Origin: Atopobium fossor DSM 15642
Lineage (GTDB): Bacteria > Actinomycetota > Coriobacteriia > Coriobacteriales > Atopobiaceae
DNA length: 64,000 nucleotides
Assembly: GCF_000483125.1 (NCBI RefSeq)
Contig: NZ_KI519553.1
Span: 345,124-409,123 of the forward strand
Reading direction: 5' to 3'
Every line of letters starts with the position of its first letter. Position 1 is the first letter of the stretch. The notes beneath the pieces are model-generated. The model made no database searches, was not told the origin of the DNA, and worked only from the letters and a program-made list of their open reading frames with translations. Position numbers and translations under genes: made by a program. Positions 7,674 through 17,723 of this stretch are shown here, piece by piece.

Positions 7674-9077
7674 TTATGCAGTAATTGCGCGCGTTTCTTC
7701 TTTGCGGCGAGCTGCCTTGAGCCATCGGCCTGTGCGGTAGTACACAATGTAAATACCTGTGGTTAAAATCCAGGTAATGGGATAGCTCATCAAAATGGTT
7801 TCCATGCTATGGAACACAGGGACAATGATGAGTAACCAAGCAATACGCAAAATACAGGTACCAAACAGCGTAATAAGCATGGGGCGTACACTTTCACCGG
7901 CACCACGAATAATGCCAGAGATGTTGGCAGAAATGGTATACACCACATAGAACGGTGCAATATAGCGGACGATAAGTGCAGACCACTCGGCAACGGCTAT
8001 ATCAGGCAAGAAAAACATGCTGATGGGTTTAACAAACACAAAAAGAAATATGGATAGTACACCAACCAGCGCCAAAGACATGGCTGTGGATACCTTAAGG
8101 CTGGTGTGCATACGATCGTATTTTCTAGCTCCAAAGTTTTGAGCTGCAAAAGTGGTTACGGCAACACCAAGTGAATCCCCGCTTTGCCAAATAATGCCAT
8201 CAACACGACTTGAAAGACCCCAGCCTGTAACGGCATCCATACCAAAGGTATTTACCGCTGTTTGTGCAATGATATTAGAAATGGAATAAGCGGCAGATTG
8301 TACACCTAAAGGTAGGCCGGTAAGCAACATAACACGCGCAATTTTGCGCTCAATACGAATACGGGTAAGTTCTACGCGCCACGGACCATGTGCATGAGAT
8401 AGTTTATATAACACCATGCTTGCAGCCAAAATATATGCCAGTGCAGTTGCAATGCCTGCGCCAAGGGCATCCAGATTCATGCCTGCAACAAAAATAAGAT
8501 CCATCAGCAGATTAAACACCAAGGCAATTCCCACAATCATAGAGGGTGTGCGAGAATCACCAATAGCACGCATAAGCCCCGAACCCATATTATATATAAG
8601 CGAGAAAACCAGCGAGCCAAAATACCAATGACCATAGATCAAAGCATCTGGCATCAGATGGCTGGGAGTACCCATCATGTGCAGTACTGGACCTACAAAC
8701 ACTACTCCTAGTATTGAGAAAAGCACGCCTCCCACAACGGCAATACCCATGGCAGTATGGACGGAAGCAGACAAACGTTCATCGTCGTGTGCTCCAAAGT
8801 ACTGACCTACAATAACCGCGCAACCAGCGCCTACACCTACGGCAAAGCCTACTGCCAAGTCCGTAAGAGCTTGGGTAACCTGAATGCCTCCAACAGCGGC
8901 TTTACCAGCAAACTGACCTACAATCCAGGTATTCATGAGGGTGTAGAGCTGCTGCATAAAGGCACTCAAAAAGATAGGAATATATAGTTGTAACAGCTGC
9001 TTCCAGATAACGCCCGACGTTACATCGAGCGTTTCTGATTGTGCTTCTTGATCGTTCGTCTCTATAACTTTAGTCAT
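7674..9077 (-). CDS. MATE family efflux transporter
   Basis: 467 residues, about twelve membrane helices in two homologous halves. The first half begins LLQLYIPIFLSAFMQQLYTLMNTWIVGQFAG, and the second has GLPLGVQSAAYSISNIIAQ; both are diagnostic of MATE/MatE (MOP superfamily) Na+ or H+ coupled drug and metabolite exporters of the NorM/DinF type. The substrate cannot be predicted. The ATG at 9077 has no clear ribosome binding site. It lies 41 bases after the end of the glutamine synthetase gene on the same strand, so read-through from that gene is possible. Confidence 0.92.
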   Translation of the reverse strand: MTKVIETNDQEAQSETLDVTSGVIWKQLLQLYIPIFLSAFMQQLYTLMNTWIVGQFAGKAAVGGIQVTQALTDLAVGFAVGVGAGCAVIVGQYFGAHDDERLSASVHTAMGIAVVGGVLFSILGVVFVGPVLHMMGTPSHLMPDALIYGHWYFGSLVFSLIYNMGSGLMRAIGDSRTPSMIVGIALVFNLLMDLIFVAGMNLDALGAGIATALAYILAASMVLYKLSHAHGPWRVELTRIRIERKIARVMLLTGLPLGVQSAAYSISNIIAQTAVNTFGMDAVTGWGLSSRVDGIIWQSGDSLGVAVTTFAAQNFGARKYDRMHTSLKVSTAMSLALVGVLSIFLFVFVKPISMFFLPDIAVAEWSALIVRYIAPFYVVYTISANISGIIRGAGESVRPMLITLFGTCILRIAWLLIIVPVFHSMETILMSYPITWILTTGIYIVYYRTGRWLKAARRKEETRAITA

Positions 9078-9118
9078 ATGCGTTTATGTTTTGATCTTTA
9101 GGATGGCGCGGGGGACAC

Positions 9119-11209
9119 TCAGATGTAAAAAAGCATCTTGTTATAAGAAGGAACAGGCCAAAAGTCATGACTGCAAAGTTGTTCCATAGTGTCTACGACT
9201 TCCCGCAAACGATTCATAGCAGGTAAAACGTTATCACGATATGCGTAGTCTTGCTCTGACACGTCTTGGATAGTTCCAGCTTCTGTATTGCGCCTCTCCA
9301 GTTCATCTACGGCATCGTAAATACTATCAATGCCATCAGTGAGGCGTACAATCATGTCCTTCTCGGCACGGGCCTTAAGGCCTAGGTCAACTTTGGTGGC
9401 TACTCCAGCAGCAATGTCACCGGAATAGTCAATAAGGGCTGGTAGATACATGTGACGAACCATGTAGCTCATAGTATTGGCTTCAATGTTAATAAGCTTG
9501 GCGTATTGTTCTGCATAAGAAATATAGCGTGCGCGAAGTTCTGATTCACTAAGAACGCCATATTTGGCAAAGAAGTCAATATTGCTTTGTTTGACTAGGC
9601 AGGGTAGGGCATCAGGCGTAGTAGGATAGTTGGGCAAACCACGGCGTTGAGCCTCTACAGGCCACTCATTGGAATAACCATTGCCATCAAAAATAACACG
9701 CTGGTGCTCCGTGAGACTTTGCTTAATCCACGCCATAGCCTCATGTACAAAGTTTTCGCAGGTGGTGTTGGTAAGATCAGTGGCAAATTTGTCTAGCTGT
9801 TCTGCTACTGCGGTATTAAGCACAGTATTGGAATCAGAGAGATTTTGCTGGCTACCGCACATGCGGAATTCAAACTTGTTGCCCGTAAAAGCAAATGCGC
9901 TGGTACGGTTGCGATCTGTAGTGTCTTGGGTAATGTCTGCGAGCTGGGGAACACCCAAATCCATGCGTGTACGATGAGCGGAGCTTAAGCTTTGACCTTG
10001 AATAATGCCATTTACAATGCCTGATAAATCGTCACCCAAGAAGATAGAGATAATAGCTGGGGGAGCTTCATTGGCACCTAAACGGTGGTCGTTACCTGCA
10101 GAGGCAACACTGGCACGTAAAAGATCTGCATGTTCATCTACAGCCGCAATGACACAGGCGAGAAATACGAGGAACTGCAGGTTTTCCTCGGGGTTATCGG
10201 AAGGGTCAAGTAGGTTTTTACCATCAGCAGTCATGGACCAGTTGTCATGCTTGCCAGAACCGTTTACATATTCAAAAGGACGTTCATGTTGCAAACATAC
10301 CAGGTCATGATGGGAGGCAAGTAAGCGCATCTTTTCCATGGTAAGAAGGTTGTTATCAATGGCAACAGAGCCTTCCTCAAAAATAGGAGCCAACTCGTGT
10401 TGACAAGGAGCAACTTCGTTATGTTTGGTCTTTGCAGGGATGGCAAGCTTCCACAGTTCGTCATCAAGTTCCTTCATAAACTCGTTAACGGTGGGGCGAA
10501 TGGCACCAAAGTAGTGTTCTTCCAGTTCCTGGCCTTTGACGGGAGCACAACCAAAGAGGGTACGTCCAGTCATAATAAGGTCGGGACGTGCAGCAAAGTC
10601 CTCTTCGCGGATGAGAAAATACTCCTGCTCGGGACCAACAGTGGTGGCAACGCGTACGGGCTTCTTGCCAAACAACTCAAGTGCACGCTTAGCCTGCTTA
10701 TCTAGCACAACCATGGAGCGTAGCAGTGGTGTTTTTTTGTCCAGCGCTTCGCCTGTGTAAGAAATAAAGGCAGTGGGAATGCACAAAACCTCGTCTTTAA
10801 TAAAGACGGGACTACCTGGATCCCAGGCGGTATAGCCGCGAGCCTCAAAGGTTGCTCTCAATCCACCAGAGGGGAAGCTTGATGCATCGGGTTCACCCTG
10901 GATGAGCTCCTTGCCAGAGAAGGTCATGAGGGTTGTGCCATCACGTTTAGGCGTAAGGAAGCTATCGTGCTTCTCGGAAGTAATGCCGGTAAGAGGCTGG
11001 AACCAATGGGTGTAGTGGGTAGCGCCTTTCTCCAGAGCCCACTCTTTCATGGCGTGTGCAACTTCATTTGCAATGTCAAGGTCAAGGGCGCGGCCTTCGT
11101 GGATAACCTTAGAAAGCTCTTTGTACGTAGGCTTGGGAAGACGTTCTTGCATTACAACATCGCTAAATACGAGGCTACCAAACTCCTCCGAAACCCTGTT
11201 CTTGAGCAT
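9119..11209 (-). CDS. glnN: Glutamine synthetase type III (GlnN)
   Basis: 696 residues, the length of GSIII rather than the roughly 450 of GSI. GSIII forms a dodecamer that condenses glutamate and ammonia with ATP in the cytoplasm. The N-terminal GSIII region ([18 protein letters not shown]), the [11 protein letters not shown] segment, GPEQEYFLI, the [17 protein letters not shown] active-site block and KFEFRMCGS are all recognisable. Start ATG at 11209 has AGGGAAAG upstream. It is the only glutamine synthetase in the window and probably the main ammonia-assimilating enzyme beside GdhA. Confidence 0.95.
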   Translation of the reverse strand: MLKNRVSEEFGSLVFSDVVMQERLPKPTYKELSKVIHEGRALDLDIANEVAHAMKEWALEKGATHYTHWFQPLTGITSEKHDSFLTPKRDGTTLMTFSGKELIQGEPDASSFPSGGLRATFEARGYTAWDPGSPVFIKDEVLCIPTAFISYTGEALDKKTPLLRSMVVLDKQAKRALELFGKKPVRVATTVGPEQEYFLIREEDFAARPDLIMTGRTLFGCAPVKGQELEEHYFGAIRPTVNEFMKELDDELWKLAIPAKTKHNEVAPCQHELAPIFEEGSVAIDNNLLTMEKMRLLASHHDLVCLQHERPFEYVNGSGKHDNWSMTADGKNLLDPSDNPEENLQFLVFLACVIAAVDEHADLLRASVASAGNDHRLGANEAPPAIISIFLGDDLSGIVNGIIQGQSLSSAHRTRMDLGVPQLADITQDTTDRNRTSAFAFTGNKFEFRMCGSQQNLSDSNTVLNTAVAEQLDKFATDLTNTTCENFVHEAMAWIKQSLTEHQRVIFDGNGYSNEWPVEAQRRGLPNYPTTPDALPCLVKQSNIDFFAKYGVLSESELRARYISYAEQYAKLINIEANTMSYMVRHMYLPALIDYSGDIAAGVATKVDLGLKARAEKDMIVRLTDGIDSIYDAVDELERRNTEAGTIQDVSEQDYAYRDNVLPAMNRLREVVDTMEQLCSHDFWPVPSYNKMLFYI

Positions 11210-11396
11210 GTGAAACCCACTTTCCCTTGCAAGAAGTATGCATATGCACAGTGCAGCTTATTACCGCAAGAATTGTCGCACGTTTTGTGCATATAAGTAT
11301 CTGTAACTGCTTGATTATTAGAGTATCTAAGTAATATTTCTAGACTATGACCACAAGCAAAAATATGCAGCATTTTTACAAGTTTTTCCTGCGGGT

Positions 11397-11425
11397 TTGA
11401 CAGTGCTCGCCGTGAGGATGATAAT
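11397..11425 (+). promoter_or_regulatory. Promoter of tRNA-Ala
   Basis: TTGACA (11397-11402), a 17-base spacer, and GATAAT (11420-11425): a near-consensus housekeeping promoter. Transcription would start near 11432, about 44 bases before the tRNA. The rest of the 11210-11475 gap should also contain the oppositely directed glnN promoter, which I could not pin down. Confidence 0.8.
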
Positions 11426-11475
11426 TGCACTCACGTTTGCATGACTTTGCCATCTGCAAAGCAATTCGCCTTAAT

Positions 11476-11551
11476 GGGGATGTAGCTCAGTTGGGAGAGC
11501 GCGGCGTTCGCAACGCCGAGGCCGAGGGTTCGATCCCCTTCATCTCCACCA
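11476..11551 (+). tRNA. tRNA-Ala (anticodon CGC)
   Basis: 76 bases including an encoded CCA. Acceptor GGGGATG pairs with CATCTCC. The anticodon loop TTCGCAA in stem CGGCG/CGCCG gives anticodon CGC, reading GCG. The T-arm loop is TTCGATC. Confidence 0.97.
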
Positions 11552-11558
11552 TTTATTT

Positions 11559-13103
11559 CTAATTGCTTATCAGCCCTTCCTGAACAAGAAACTTATGTGC
11601 AACTTCTTGAGCGGATTTTCCCTCTACATCTACCTGATAGTTCATGTCTGTCATTTGACTTTCTGTAATTTTACCTGCGAGCTTATTTAAAGCAGACTCT
11701 AGCTCTGGATATTGTTGCGCAAGCGCCTTGCTCATGAGGGGAGCACCTTGATATGGTGGGAATAGATGTTTATCATCCTGCAATACTACAAGATCATATT
11801 GTTTTATTTGGCTATCGGTTGAGTAAGCGTCAATAAGGTTAACATCTCCGGTTTGAATGGCCTTATAGCGTAGTGCTGGTTCCAGGGTATTAACAGTAAA
11901 ATTAAGACCGTAGAGTTTTTGTAAACCAGGGTATCCATCTGCTCTGTCATTAAATTCAAGAGAAAAGCCTGCAGTGATCTTGTCCTGTACTTTTGAGAGA
12001 TCAGATATTGTTGTAAGTCCATACTGTTGTGCAAATTGACGTGTTGTTGCAAGTGCATACGTATTTTGGTATGCCATAGGCTTTAGATACAACAAGTTAT
12101 CTTGATTTAAAATGCCATCTCTAGCTGCAGTATATACAACTGATGGATCAGTTGATGTTGGTGGAGTATTTTTGAGAAGACTGCTGGTAATAGTGCCACT
12201 AAACTCTGGATATATATCAATTTCGCCTGACTTTAGAGCTTCGTACAAAAAGCTTGTCTTACCAAAGCTTGGTTTAAGCTCAACAGAAAGATTTGAAGTA
12301 TCCTCAATAAGCTCTTTATACAGGTTAATAAGAATTTCTGGTTCTGCTCCAAGCTTGCCTGCAATAGTAATCGTTTTTCCTGTGTGAGTAGTATCTTTGG
12401 GAGAAAAGTTCAAAGTGAGTATTGATGGTGCAAAAGTTATTGCCAAACAAATTCCTGTAATGACAGCAGAAATGCCAATAGTTCTTAACTTTGCTTTCTC
12501 GAGTGCCTTGAGTATTGTGCTAAAAATAATTGAGAGTGCCGCAGATGAGAGTGCTCCTATAAGGATAAGAGAAGAGTTGTTGCGATCTATTCCGAGCATA
12601 ATGAAGGAGCCTAAACCGCCTGCTCCAATAAGAGCTGCAAGGGTAGCCGTACCAATAATGAGTACTGTTGAAGTACGTATGCCCGATACAATAATTGGCA
12701 TGCTTATAGGCAGAATGAAAGTTTTGAGACGTTCCCACCTATTCATGCCAAAAGCAATACCGGCTTCTACTAGGCTAGAATCAATGCTCCTGAGTGCTGT
12801 AATAGTGCTTTGCATGATAGGAAATATTGCATATACCACCAGTGCGACTACTGCTGGTAGAACACCAATTCCCATAAAAGGAATTAACAATCCCAGCAAA
12901 GCAAGTGATGGAATGGTTTGGAAGATGCCTGTTATTTGCAAGGTAAGTTCAGACCATTTCTTTTTCTTGCTCAGCAGTATTGCAAGAGGAACCGAAATAA
13001 TAATGGCAACCAAAAGAGAAAGAAGTGAGATTTGAATATGTTGGATAAGTGCAACAAGCCAGTCTCCAAAACGTGCTTGGAAAACTTCTACTAGGTTAGT
13101 CAT
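11559..13103 (-). CDS. Osmoprotectant ABC transporter, fused permease and substrate-binding protein (OpuC/ProWX type)
   Basis: 514 residues. The first 210 or so form a permease with five or six helices and the coupling loop ([19 protein letters not shown]). A linking helix is followed by an OpuAC/ProX-like binding domain from about residue 240 ([21 protein letters not shown]) to the end. Such fused proteins import glycine betaine, carnitine or choline; the fused domain stays tethered at the outer face. The ATG at 13103 has GAAGGAG eight bases upstream and overlaps the end of the ATPase gene. Together with that ATPase it forms a complete importer. Confidence 0.9.
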   Translation of the reverse strand: MTNLVEVFQARFGDWLVALIQHIQISLLSLLVAIIISVPLAILLSKKKKWSELTLQITGIFQTIPSLALLGLLIPFMGIGVLPAVVALVVYAIFPIMQSTITALRSIDSSLVEAGIAFGMNRWERLKTFILPISMPIIVSGIRTSTVLIIGTATLAALIGAGGLGSFIMLGIDRNNSSLILIGALSSAALSIIFSTILKALEKAKLRTIGISAVITGICLAITFAPSILTLNFSPKDTTHTGKTITIAGKLGAEPEILINLYKELIEDTSNLSVELKPSFGKTSFLYEALKSGEIDIYPEFSGTITSSLLKNTPPTSTDPSVVYTAARDGILNQDNLLYLKPMAYQNTYALATTRQFAQQYGLTTISDLSKVQDKITAGFSLEFNDRADGYPGLQKLYGLNFTVNTLEPALRYKAIQTGDVNLIDAYSTDSQIKQYDLVVLQDDKHLFPPYQGAPLMSKALAQQYPELESALNKLAGKITESQMTDMNYQVDVEGKSAQEVAHKFLVQEGLISN

Positions 13104-13824
13104 GCTGCACTCCTTCAAATAGTTCTTGCACATAGGCGTTGGCAGGATGGCTCAAAATCTCTTTGGGAGAGGCAATTTGCAGCATGTTTCCTTGGTCCAA
13201 AACAGCAATTCTATCGGCAAGAAGCACCGCTTCTTGCACATCATGAGTTACAAAAACTACGGTCATCTTTAGAGCTTCATGAACACGTTTTGTCAGTTTT
13301 TGTAATTGCTGTCTTGTAATGGGGTCAAGTGCCGAGAATGGCTCATCCATGAGAAGAACTTTTGGCTCACCAATAATGGCTCTCACAATGCCCACACGTT
13401 GCTGTTCACCTCCCGATAAATCTTTGGGATAGCGATTCATATAGTCTGCAGCAGGAAGGTTAACCTTATTTAAAAGATCGCGGGTACGCTCCTCAATCTT
13501 TGCTTTATGCCAACCTTTCATAGTTGGAATAACAGCAATATTTTCTGCAACTGTTAAATTAGGAAACAGTGCGATTTGTTGAAGTACGTATCCCATAGAC
13601 AGGCGCATTTGGCGCAAATCAAGCTGATTTTGTTGCACACCGTCAATAATGATTTTTCCATCAGTTGCCTCAATAAGACGGTTAATCATTTTAAGAGTGG
13701 TAGTTTTTCCTGAGCCAGAAGGGCCTACAAGGACAAAAAACTCACCATTCTCAATGGTAAAGGACTGGTTTGAAAGGATGCTCTTGTCACCAATGTGTTT
13801 GCTTACCTTATCGAAGACTATCAT
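13096..13824 (-). CDS. Osmoprotectant ABC transporter ATP-binding protein (OpuCA/ProV type)
   Basis: 242 residues. Motifs: Walker [11 protein letters not shown]-loop [15 protein letters not shown] (typical of OpuA/OpuC ATPases), signature LSGGEQQR, Walker [17 protein letters not shown], and H-loop FVTHD. It lacks the C-terminal tandem CBS domains used by OpuCA and OpuAA to sense ionic strength, so gating must differ or rest with transcription. Its start overlaps the end of the MarR gene by 17 bases and its stop overlaps the permease start: one operon of three genes. Confidence 0.9.
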   Translation of the reverse strand: MIVFDKVSKHIGDKSILSNQSFTIENGEFFVLVGPSGSGKTTTLKMINRLIEATDGKIIIDGVQQNQLDLRQMRLSMGYVLQQIALFPNLTVAENIAVIPTMKGWHKAKIEERTRDLLNKVNLPAADYMNRYPKDLSGGEQQRVGIVRAIIGEPKVLLMDEPFSALDPITRQQLQKLTKRVHEALKMTVVFVTHDVQEAVLLADRIAVLDQGNMLQIASPKEILSHPANAYVQELFEGVQHD

Positions 13825-14302
13825 AGTTGTCCCTTATTTTTTGCTTAAGCGCTGCGTTGTATGTTTGCGTCAAGGTAGTTAATTGATCTTGTTCTTGCGT
13901 ACTGAGGCTGGCGATTGTTTGCAGCTCAATCGTATTAAGCGAATCAATAATTGGCTGTGCAAACTGCAATCCTTGAGGGGTAAGTCTTATGTGTTTGTAG
14001 CGTTTGTCATGCTCGGTTGTGATAAATTCAATCCATCCTTTTTTGTGCCAATTCTTTATGGTTGCATTGACAACTTGCTTTGTAGAATAGGTCTTCTCAG
14101 CCAACAAACTCTGTGTAACGTATCTACCAGTTGCGATGGGATAGTTGGCCATCCATAAAAGCATTTGCAACGACTTGCTTTGCAAACCATACTGGCGAGC
14201 AAACCATTCATAGAGGTTTGCTTGTTCGTTAAATAGGCGAACATAGAGCTTGTTGGAGCTACCTGTTATAGATGTATGTTTTGTTTTTTCCAAATGTATC
14301 AT
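13808..14302 (-). CDS. MarR family transcriptional regulator
   Basis: 164 residues with the winged-helix layout of MarR: a dimerisation helix, then LAEKTYSTKQVVNATIKNWH as helix-turn-helix with recognition helix, then the wing WIEFITTEHDKRYKHIRLTPQG, with the D-x-R motif that MarR proteins use to contact the minor groove. As the first gene of the operon it very likely controls the osmoprotectant transporter and itself. Candidate operators lie at 14313-14383. Similar regulators (GbsR/OpcR type) sense choline or betaine, but that is inference here. Confidence 0.85.
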   Translation of the reverse strand: MIHLEKTKHTSITGSSNKLYVRLFNEQANLYEWFARQYGLQSKSLQMLLWMANYPIATGRYVTQSLLAEKTYSTKQVVNATIKNWHKKGWIEFITTEHDKRYKHIRLTPQGLQFAQPIIDSLNTIELQTIASLSTQEQDQLTTLTQTYNAALKQKIRDNYDSLR

Positions 14303-14312
14303 CCATCTAAAT

Positions 14313-14383
14313 AGTCAAAGTTTTTTACTAAGCACAATAAGTTAATAGTAGCAAACTTTGCTTAGTAGTCAAATAATTTGACT
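14313..14383. promoter_or_regulatory. Candidate MarR operators
   Basis: Three related elements. There is a perfect dyad AGTCAAA-TAA-TTTGACT (14367-14383). A TAGTCAAAG half-site lies at 14312-14320. An inverted pair ACTAAGC (14327-14333) and GCTTAGT (14360-14366) flanks the likely promoter of the minus-strand marR operon. The sites share the AGTCAAA word, as expected for repeated binding sites of one dimeric regulator. No binding data; the link to this MarR is inferred from position. Confidence 0.55.
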
Positions 14384-14542
14384 TTCTTATGCTTCACAGC
14401 AGCCTGCTTGTTCCTGGTAGCATTGCCCGTTTTTAAGAAACGCATGCATTCTTGTTAATGTGTACATGCATATACGCTAAAAAGCGTGTAATCTATTGCC
14501 GAGAAATTCAAATATACATGGCGTGTTGTTGGAGAGAAAAGC

Positions 14543-15145
14543 ATGGAAAAGAACAGGCTTGAGTCATTTTCGGATGGATGTATTGCCATTTTTATTACTG
14601 TTATTTTGCTAACGTTTCAGGTTCTAGCCCATGGTACTTACCGCGATTTACTACCTCTTATTCCAAGCTTTGTATGCTATCTGTTAAGCTTTATTGTCAT
14701 TGCAATTTATTGGGGCAATCAGCACCATTTGGTTCATGCTATTCAATTTATAAATAGCAAGATTATGTGGGCAAACCTAGCGTGGTTATTCTCTTTAAGC
14801 CTGGTGAGTTTTGCTACTGCGTGGACATCACTCAATATGTTAGCTCCTCAAACGGTTTCTTTTTACGGGGTTATCTTGCTGCTGTGCAATAGAACGTACG
14901 TTTTGCTGGAACACATGGTCGTGGAACAACAAAAGTTTGAGGCTCAGCAAAGTGGGCAACCTTGTAATTTAGAAGATGCATTGGGTAATCGTGATAAAGA
15001 GCGCCTTGCTATGTGCATGTACGTAGCTGGTGCAATTATTTCCTTATGGCTTCCACTTGCAGCACTGATTTTATATATGTTGGTAAATGTCATGTGGTTC
15101 ATTCCCGATAGTCGTATTAGTAGGCATTTAAGTCGTATGAAATGA
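14543..15145 (+). CDS. TMEM175 (DUF1211) family potassium channel-like protein
   Basis: 200 residues. The N-terminus RLESFSDGCIAIFITVILL carries the (F-S-D) signature of bacterial TMEM175 proteins, which form tetrameric K+ channels in the inner membrane. About six hydrophobic segments follow, with the conserved YWGNQHHLVHAI region. Start ATG at 14543 has TTGGAGAGAA upstream. It is monocistronic, ending at a terminator at 15242. Its position beside an osmolyte transporter may reflect a shared role in ion and osmotic balance, but orientation differs from the marR operon. Confidence 0.85.
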   Translation: MEKNRLESFSDGCIAIFITVILLTFQVLAHGTYRDLLPLIPSFVCYLLSFIVIAIYWGNQHHLVHAIQFINSKIMWANLAWLFSLSLVSFATAWTSLNMLAPQTVSFYGVILLLCNRTYVLLEHMVVEQQKFEAQQSGQPCNLEDALGNRDKERLAMCMYVAGAIISLWLPLAALILYMLVNVMWFIPDSRISRHLSRMK

Positions 15146-15241
15146 TGTGTTTGAACTCTATGAAGTAGTTCAACAGGCATGGTTCATGGTACCTATATTC
15201 TTGCTAGCGGTGTATTACTAGATTTTTATATCTGTAGAAAT

Positions 15242-15278
15242 AAACCCGAGAACTGCATGGAGCGGTCCTCGGGTTTTT
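15242..15278. terminator. Bidirectional intrinsic terminator
   Basis: AAACCCGAG (15242-15250) pairs with CTCGGGTTT (15268-15276), followed by further T on the plus strand; the minus strand also ends in a T-rich tail. It lies between the TMEM175 gene (plus) and the LPXTG gene (minus) and can serve both. Confidence 0.85.
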
Positions 15279-15315
15279 GAACAAGTGTCTTTGTAAGAGA
15301 TTACAAGAGCAAGTC

Positions 15316-16830
15316 TTAGTTCATAGAGTCCTTACGACGAAGATATGCACTTGCTCCAATAACGCTTGCTCCAGCAACAGCAGCCATTGCAAGGGCACCT
15401 GGCAATGTTGCATCGCCGGTTTTAGGAAGTGTGGACTTTCCACTTGCTTTTCCGTTTGTCTTTCCACTTACCTTACCGTTAGTGGTGGGTTTAGTTGTAT
15501 TTACAGGACCGTTTCCACCTTGAGGTTTGGGATTTTGTGGAGTACCAGGTGTGGTACCAGGCGTGGAAGGATTGCTAGGAGTGGCCGCAGTTACCATAAA
15601 GTTTGCTGTAGCCAAACCATCTTGAGAAACAATATCCAACTTATGAGCGCCTGCCTGCAAGGTCTTTGTGTAGGCTGGCAACAAAGTAATTACCGTGCTA
15701 CCAGATTTGCGCTCATACATGGTGCTGGGAATAGGAGCGCCATCAACTAATACATCTACAAACAATGCGTTATCTGCACTGGATGTAAATACGGCCTTCT
15801 CGCCCTGAACAAATGATTGAGGAGCAGTCATTGTATACGTGATAGGGGCTTTCTTTGCAATATCAAAGGAAAGCGCATTAGACATTGCGCTACGACCATC
15901 TTTGGTAAGTACTTTTACCTGTACTGAATAGGTGCCAGAAGTCTTTGGAGTACCTTGCAAGATGAGTTTATCTGTATCAATCTTGGCGGTCAGACCCAAA
16001 GCTGCTGGATCAAGAGTAACTTCGGTAGTTGCATCGGGATACTTCTTCATGAAGTCACTCAGATGCATAGGTGCACCAGAGCCTTCGGTTACCATAACAT
16101 CCACAGCAGCACTTGCGTCGACAGCAGTACCCTCAGTAAGCTCTGGGAACTTGCCCTCAAGTGTGATGGTAATTTTCTCAAAAACTGGAGCAGCAATATT
16201 AGTGGGCTTTTCTGTAGATCCACTAAAGGTTGCGGCATGACTTCTGTCATCAATTTTTTTGGTTACAAAGGTGCAATTATCAAAAGCTGCTTTTGCACCA
16301 GCCTCAATAACGGGAGTGTGGACAAAGCTACAGTTCTTAAAGGTGACCTTTGCTCCGCTTTTAACGGTTACAGTTGAGCCAATAGCGCTAGGCGCACCTG
16401 TGTGAATGCCAGCTTTACCAAAATCAATATCACTTACGGCAATATTGTTGTCTTTACCAAAATTAACAGAAAGAGCTTCACCGCCACCAATGCGTCGAAG
16501 CTTAGGACCCTCAGCACTTAAAATGCTTTTCTTCTGCCAACCCTGCAAATTTGTTACAAAGCTGGGAATATCAAGCGTGCCACTGTCACTTATGTCAGAG
16601 CAAACGCGCACGGTTGTGGCTTTTTTAGCCTGAGCCCAAGAAAATTCTTGCGACAAGGTGTATCCACCACCCGTTGTTTCGTAAACTCCGGCTTCACGTG
16701 CTTGAGCTACGCTGACTGTTGGCACCACGGTTGGCGAAAAGCCAATTGGTGCCGAGACAGGCGCAAGGACAAGCCCAGATGCCATCAAAGAAACTAGCGC
16801 AATTTTTGCTGACGTAGTTCGTATAGTCAT
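15316..16830 (-). CDS. LPXTG-anchored surface protein with Ig-like repeats
   Basis: 504 residues. Signal peptide at the N-terminus (hydrophobic ALVSLMASGLVLAPVSAPI, likely cut after SVAQA near residue 45). Residues 50-230 include a stretch reminiscent of beta-helix rungs (VKSGAKVTFKNCSFV, AGAKAAFDNCTFV). Residues 230-420 look like two or three Ig-like/Big or cadherin-like domains. Then comes a Pro/Gly/Thr/Lys-rich wall-spanning region with SGK and NGK repeats. It ends with sorting signal LPKTG (468-472), a hydrophobic segment and RRKD. Sortase would link it to peptidoglycan. Ligand unknown; an adhesin is the usual role. No sortase gene lies in this window. Confidence 0.88.
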   Translation of the reverse strand: MTIRTTSAKIALVSLMASGLVLAPVSAPIGFSPTVVPTVSVAQAREAGVYETTGGGYTLSQEFSWAQAKKATTVRVCSDISDSGTLDIPSFVTNLQGWQKKSILSAEGPKLRRIGGGEALSVNFGKDNNIAVSDIDFGKAGIHTGAPSAIGSTVTVKSGAKVTFKNCSFVHTPVIEAGAKAAFDNCTFVTKKIDDRSHAATFSGSTEKPTNIAAPVFEKITITLEGKFPELTEGTAVDASAAVDVMVTEGSGAPMHLSDFMKKYPDATTEVTLDPAALGLTAKIDTDKLILQGTPKTSGTYSVQVKVLTKDGRSAMSNALSFDIAKKAPITYTMTAPQSFVQGEKAVFTSSADNALFVDVLVDGAPIPSTMYERKSGSTVITLLPAYTKTLQAGAHKLDIVSQDGLATANFMVTAATPSNPSTPGTTPGTPQNPKPQGGNGPVNTTKPTTNGKVSGKTNGKASGKSTLPKTGDATLPGALAMAAVAGASVIGASAYLRRKDSMN

Positions 16831-16865
16831 GCAACCTTCCCTTCTAGAACATAAGTACCGTTCTT

Positions 16866-16917
16866 ATATAGTTAACCAATAATAACTATATTATACTGTT
16901 ACAATATTTATTGTCTA
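16866..16917 (-). promoter_or_regulatory. Promoter and dyad operator of the LPXTG gene
   Basis: On the minus strand, TAGACA, a 16-base spacer and TATAAT (TATAAT occupies 16890-16895) form a good promoter. Directly downstream and touching the -10 is a dyad with 9-base arms, ATATAGTTA (16866-16874) and TAACTATAT (16883-16891). This position is typical of a repressor operator. One half reads TAGTTAACC (16869-16877), the same word found in the dyad before the ABC/ECF operon at 23851. Confidence 0.6.
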
Positions 16918-17031
16918 AGAGAAAACATAAAACTAGTAGGGTTTATTACTCATAGATTTGCAAGGCATTTTGCCCTATCATCGTTATAAACTTCTTTGTA
17001 TTCTTGTTTTGTTGAAGATGGATGAATCAAT

Positions 17032-17574
17032 ATGGCCATTCTTAATGCATTTATTGTTTTGCCAGTTCTTCTTGTGTTTTGGTTTTTTAAATTTATTCTT
17101 TTTATTATGCGCATCATTGGTCTTTCAATGATTTTTAAGACACTAGGGCAAAAACCTTATGTAGCAATAGTTCCGTGTGCTGCCTCTTATTATCTTGGAG
17201 AAGCATTGGGATTGCCAAATTACGGAAATATGTTGGCGTTCAGAGATGCAGTTTGCTGGCTCACTCTTAACTGGTTTTTTGATGCGGCTTTCTTTTCATA
17301 TTTACTTTGTGCATCAATCGATGAAATGATTACTTTTCTCATTTCACCAACTTCACTTGTTGGTTTTATAACGATATGTGTTGGCATGGTGCTTCGCTTT
17401 ATTTTGTCAGAACGTTTAAGTCGTGGGTTTGGTCATACAACTCTCTATGCAGTAGCGCTTACGCTGTGTCCAAGTATTTTCTTATTGCTTGTCCAGCGCA
17501 AACAGGAACATATCTTCAATCGAGAAAAAATGATTTGTTCTGAAAACATATTCTCAATTAATAGACCTTCGTAG
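17032..17574 (+). CDS. Hypothetical membrane protein (possibly DUF5684-like)
   Basis: 180 residues, very hydrophobic, with about five membrane segments: residues 3-25, 27-45, 70-100, 105-125 and 132-152. The segment LSMIFKTLGQKPYVAIVPCA followed by YYLGEALGL resembles the W-K-I-F-x-K-A-G-x-P-x-W-x-x-L-I-P pattern of DUF5684 membrane proteins, but the match is loose. The C-terminus is basic and cytoplasmic. Base composition is more AT-rich than neighbours. No strong ribosome binding site; GAAGATGGA lies upstream of the ATG. Function unknown; it follows the divergent LPXTG promoter region. Confidence 0.6.
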   Translation: MAILNAFIVLPVLLVFWFFKFILFIMRIIGLSMIFKTLGQKPYVAIVPCAASYYLGEALGLPNYGNMLAFRDAVCWLTLNWFFDAAFFSYLLCASIDEMITFLISPTSLVGFITICVGMVLRFILSERLSRGFGHTTLYAVALTLCPSIFLLLVQRKQEHIFNREKMICSENIFSINRPS

Positions 17575-17723
17575 TAGCTCATTTTACGTACCGTGTTATA
17601 AAAAAGTATGCAATTCGATAGTACTTTTGTATATCTAAAACACTGGTGTCCACTGGCATATACTGTAGATATACGTAAAAGCATCAATACAGTTATATAG
17701 AGGTCTTTTTGCAATTTCTTAGC

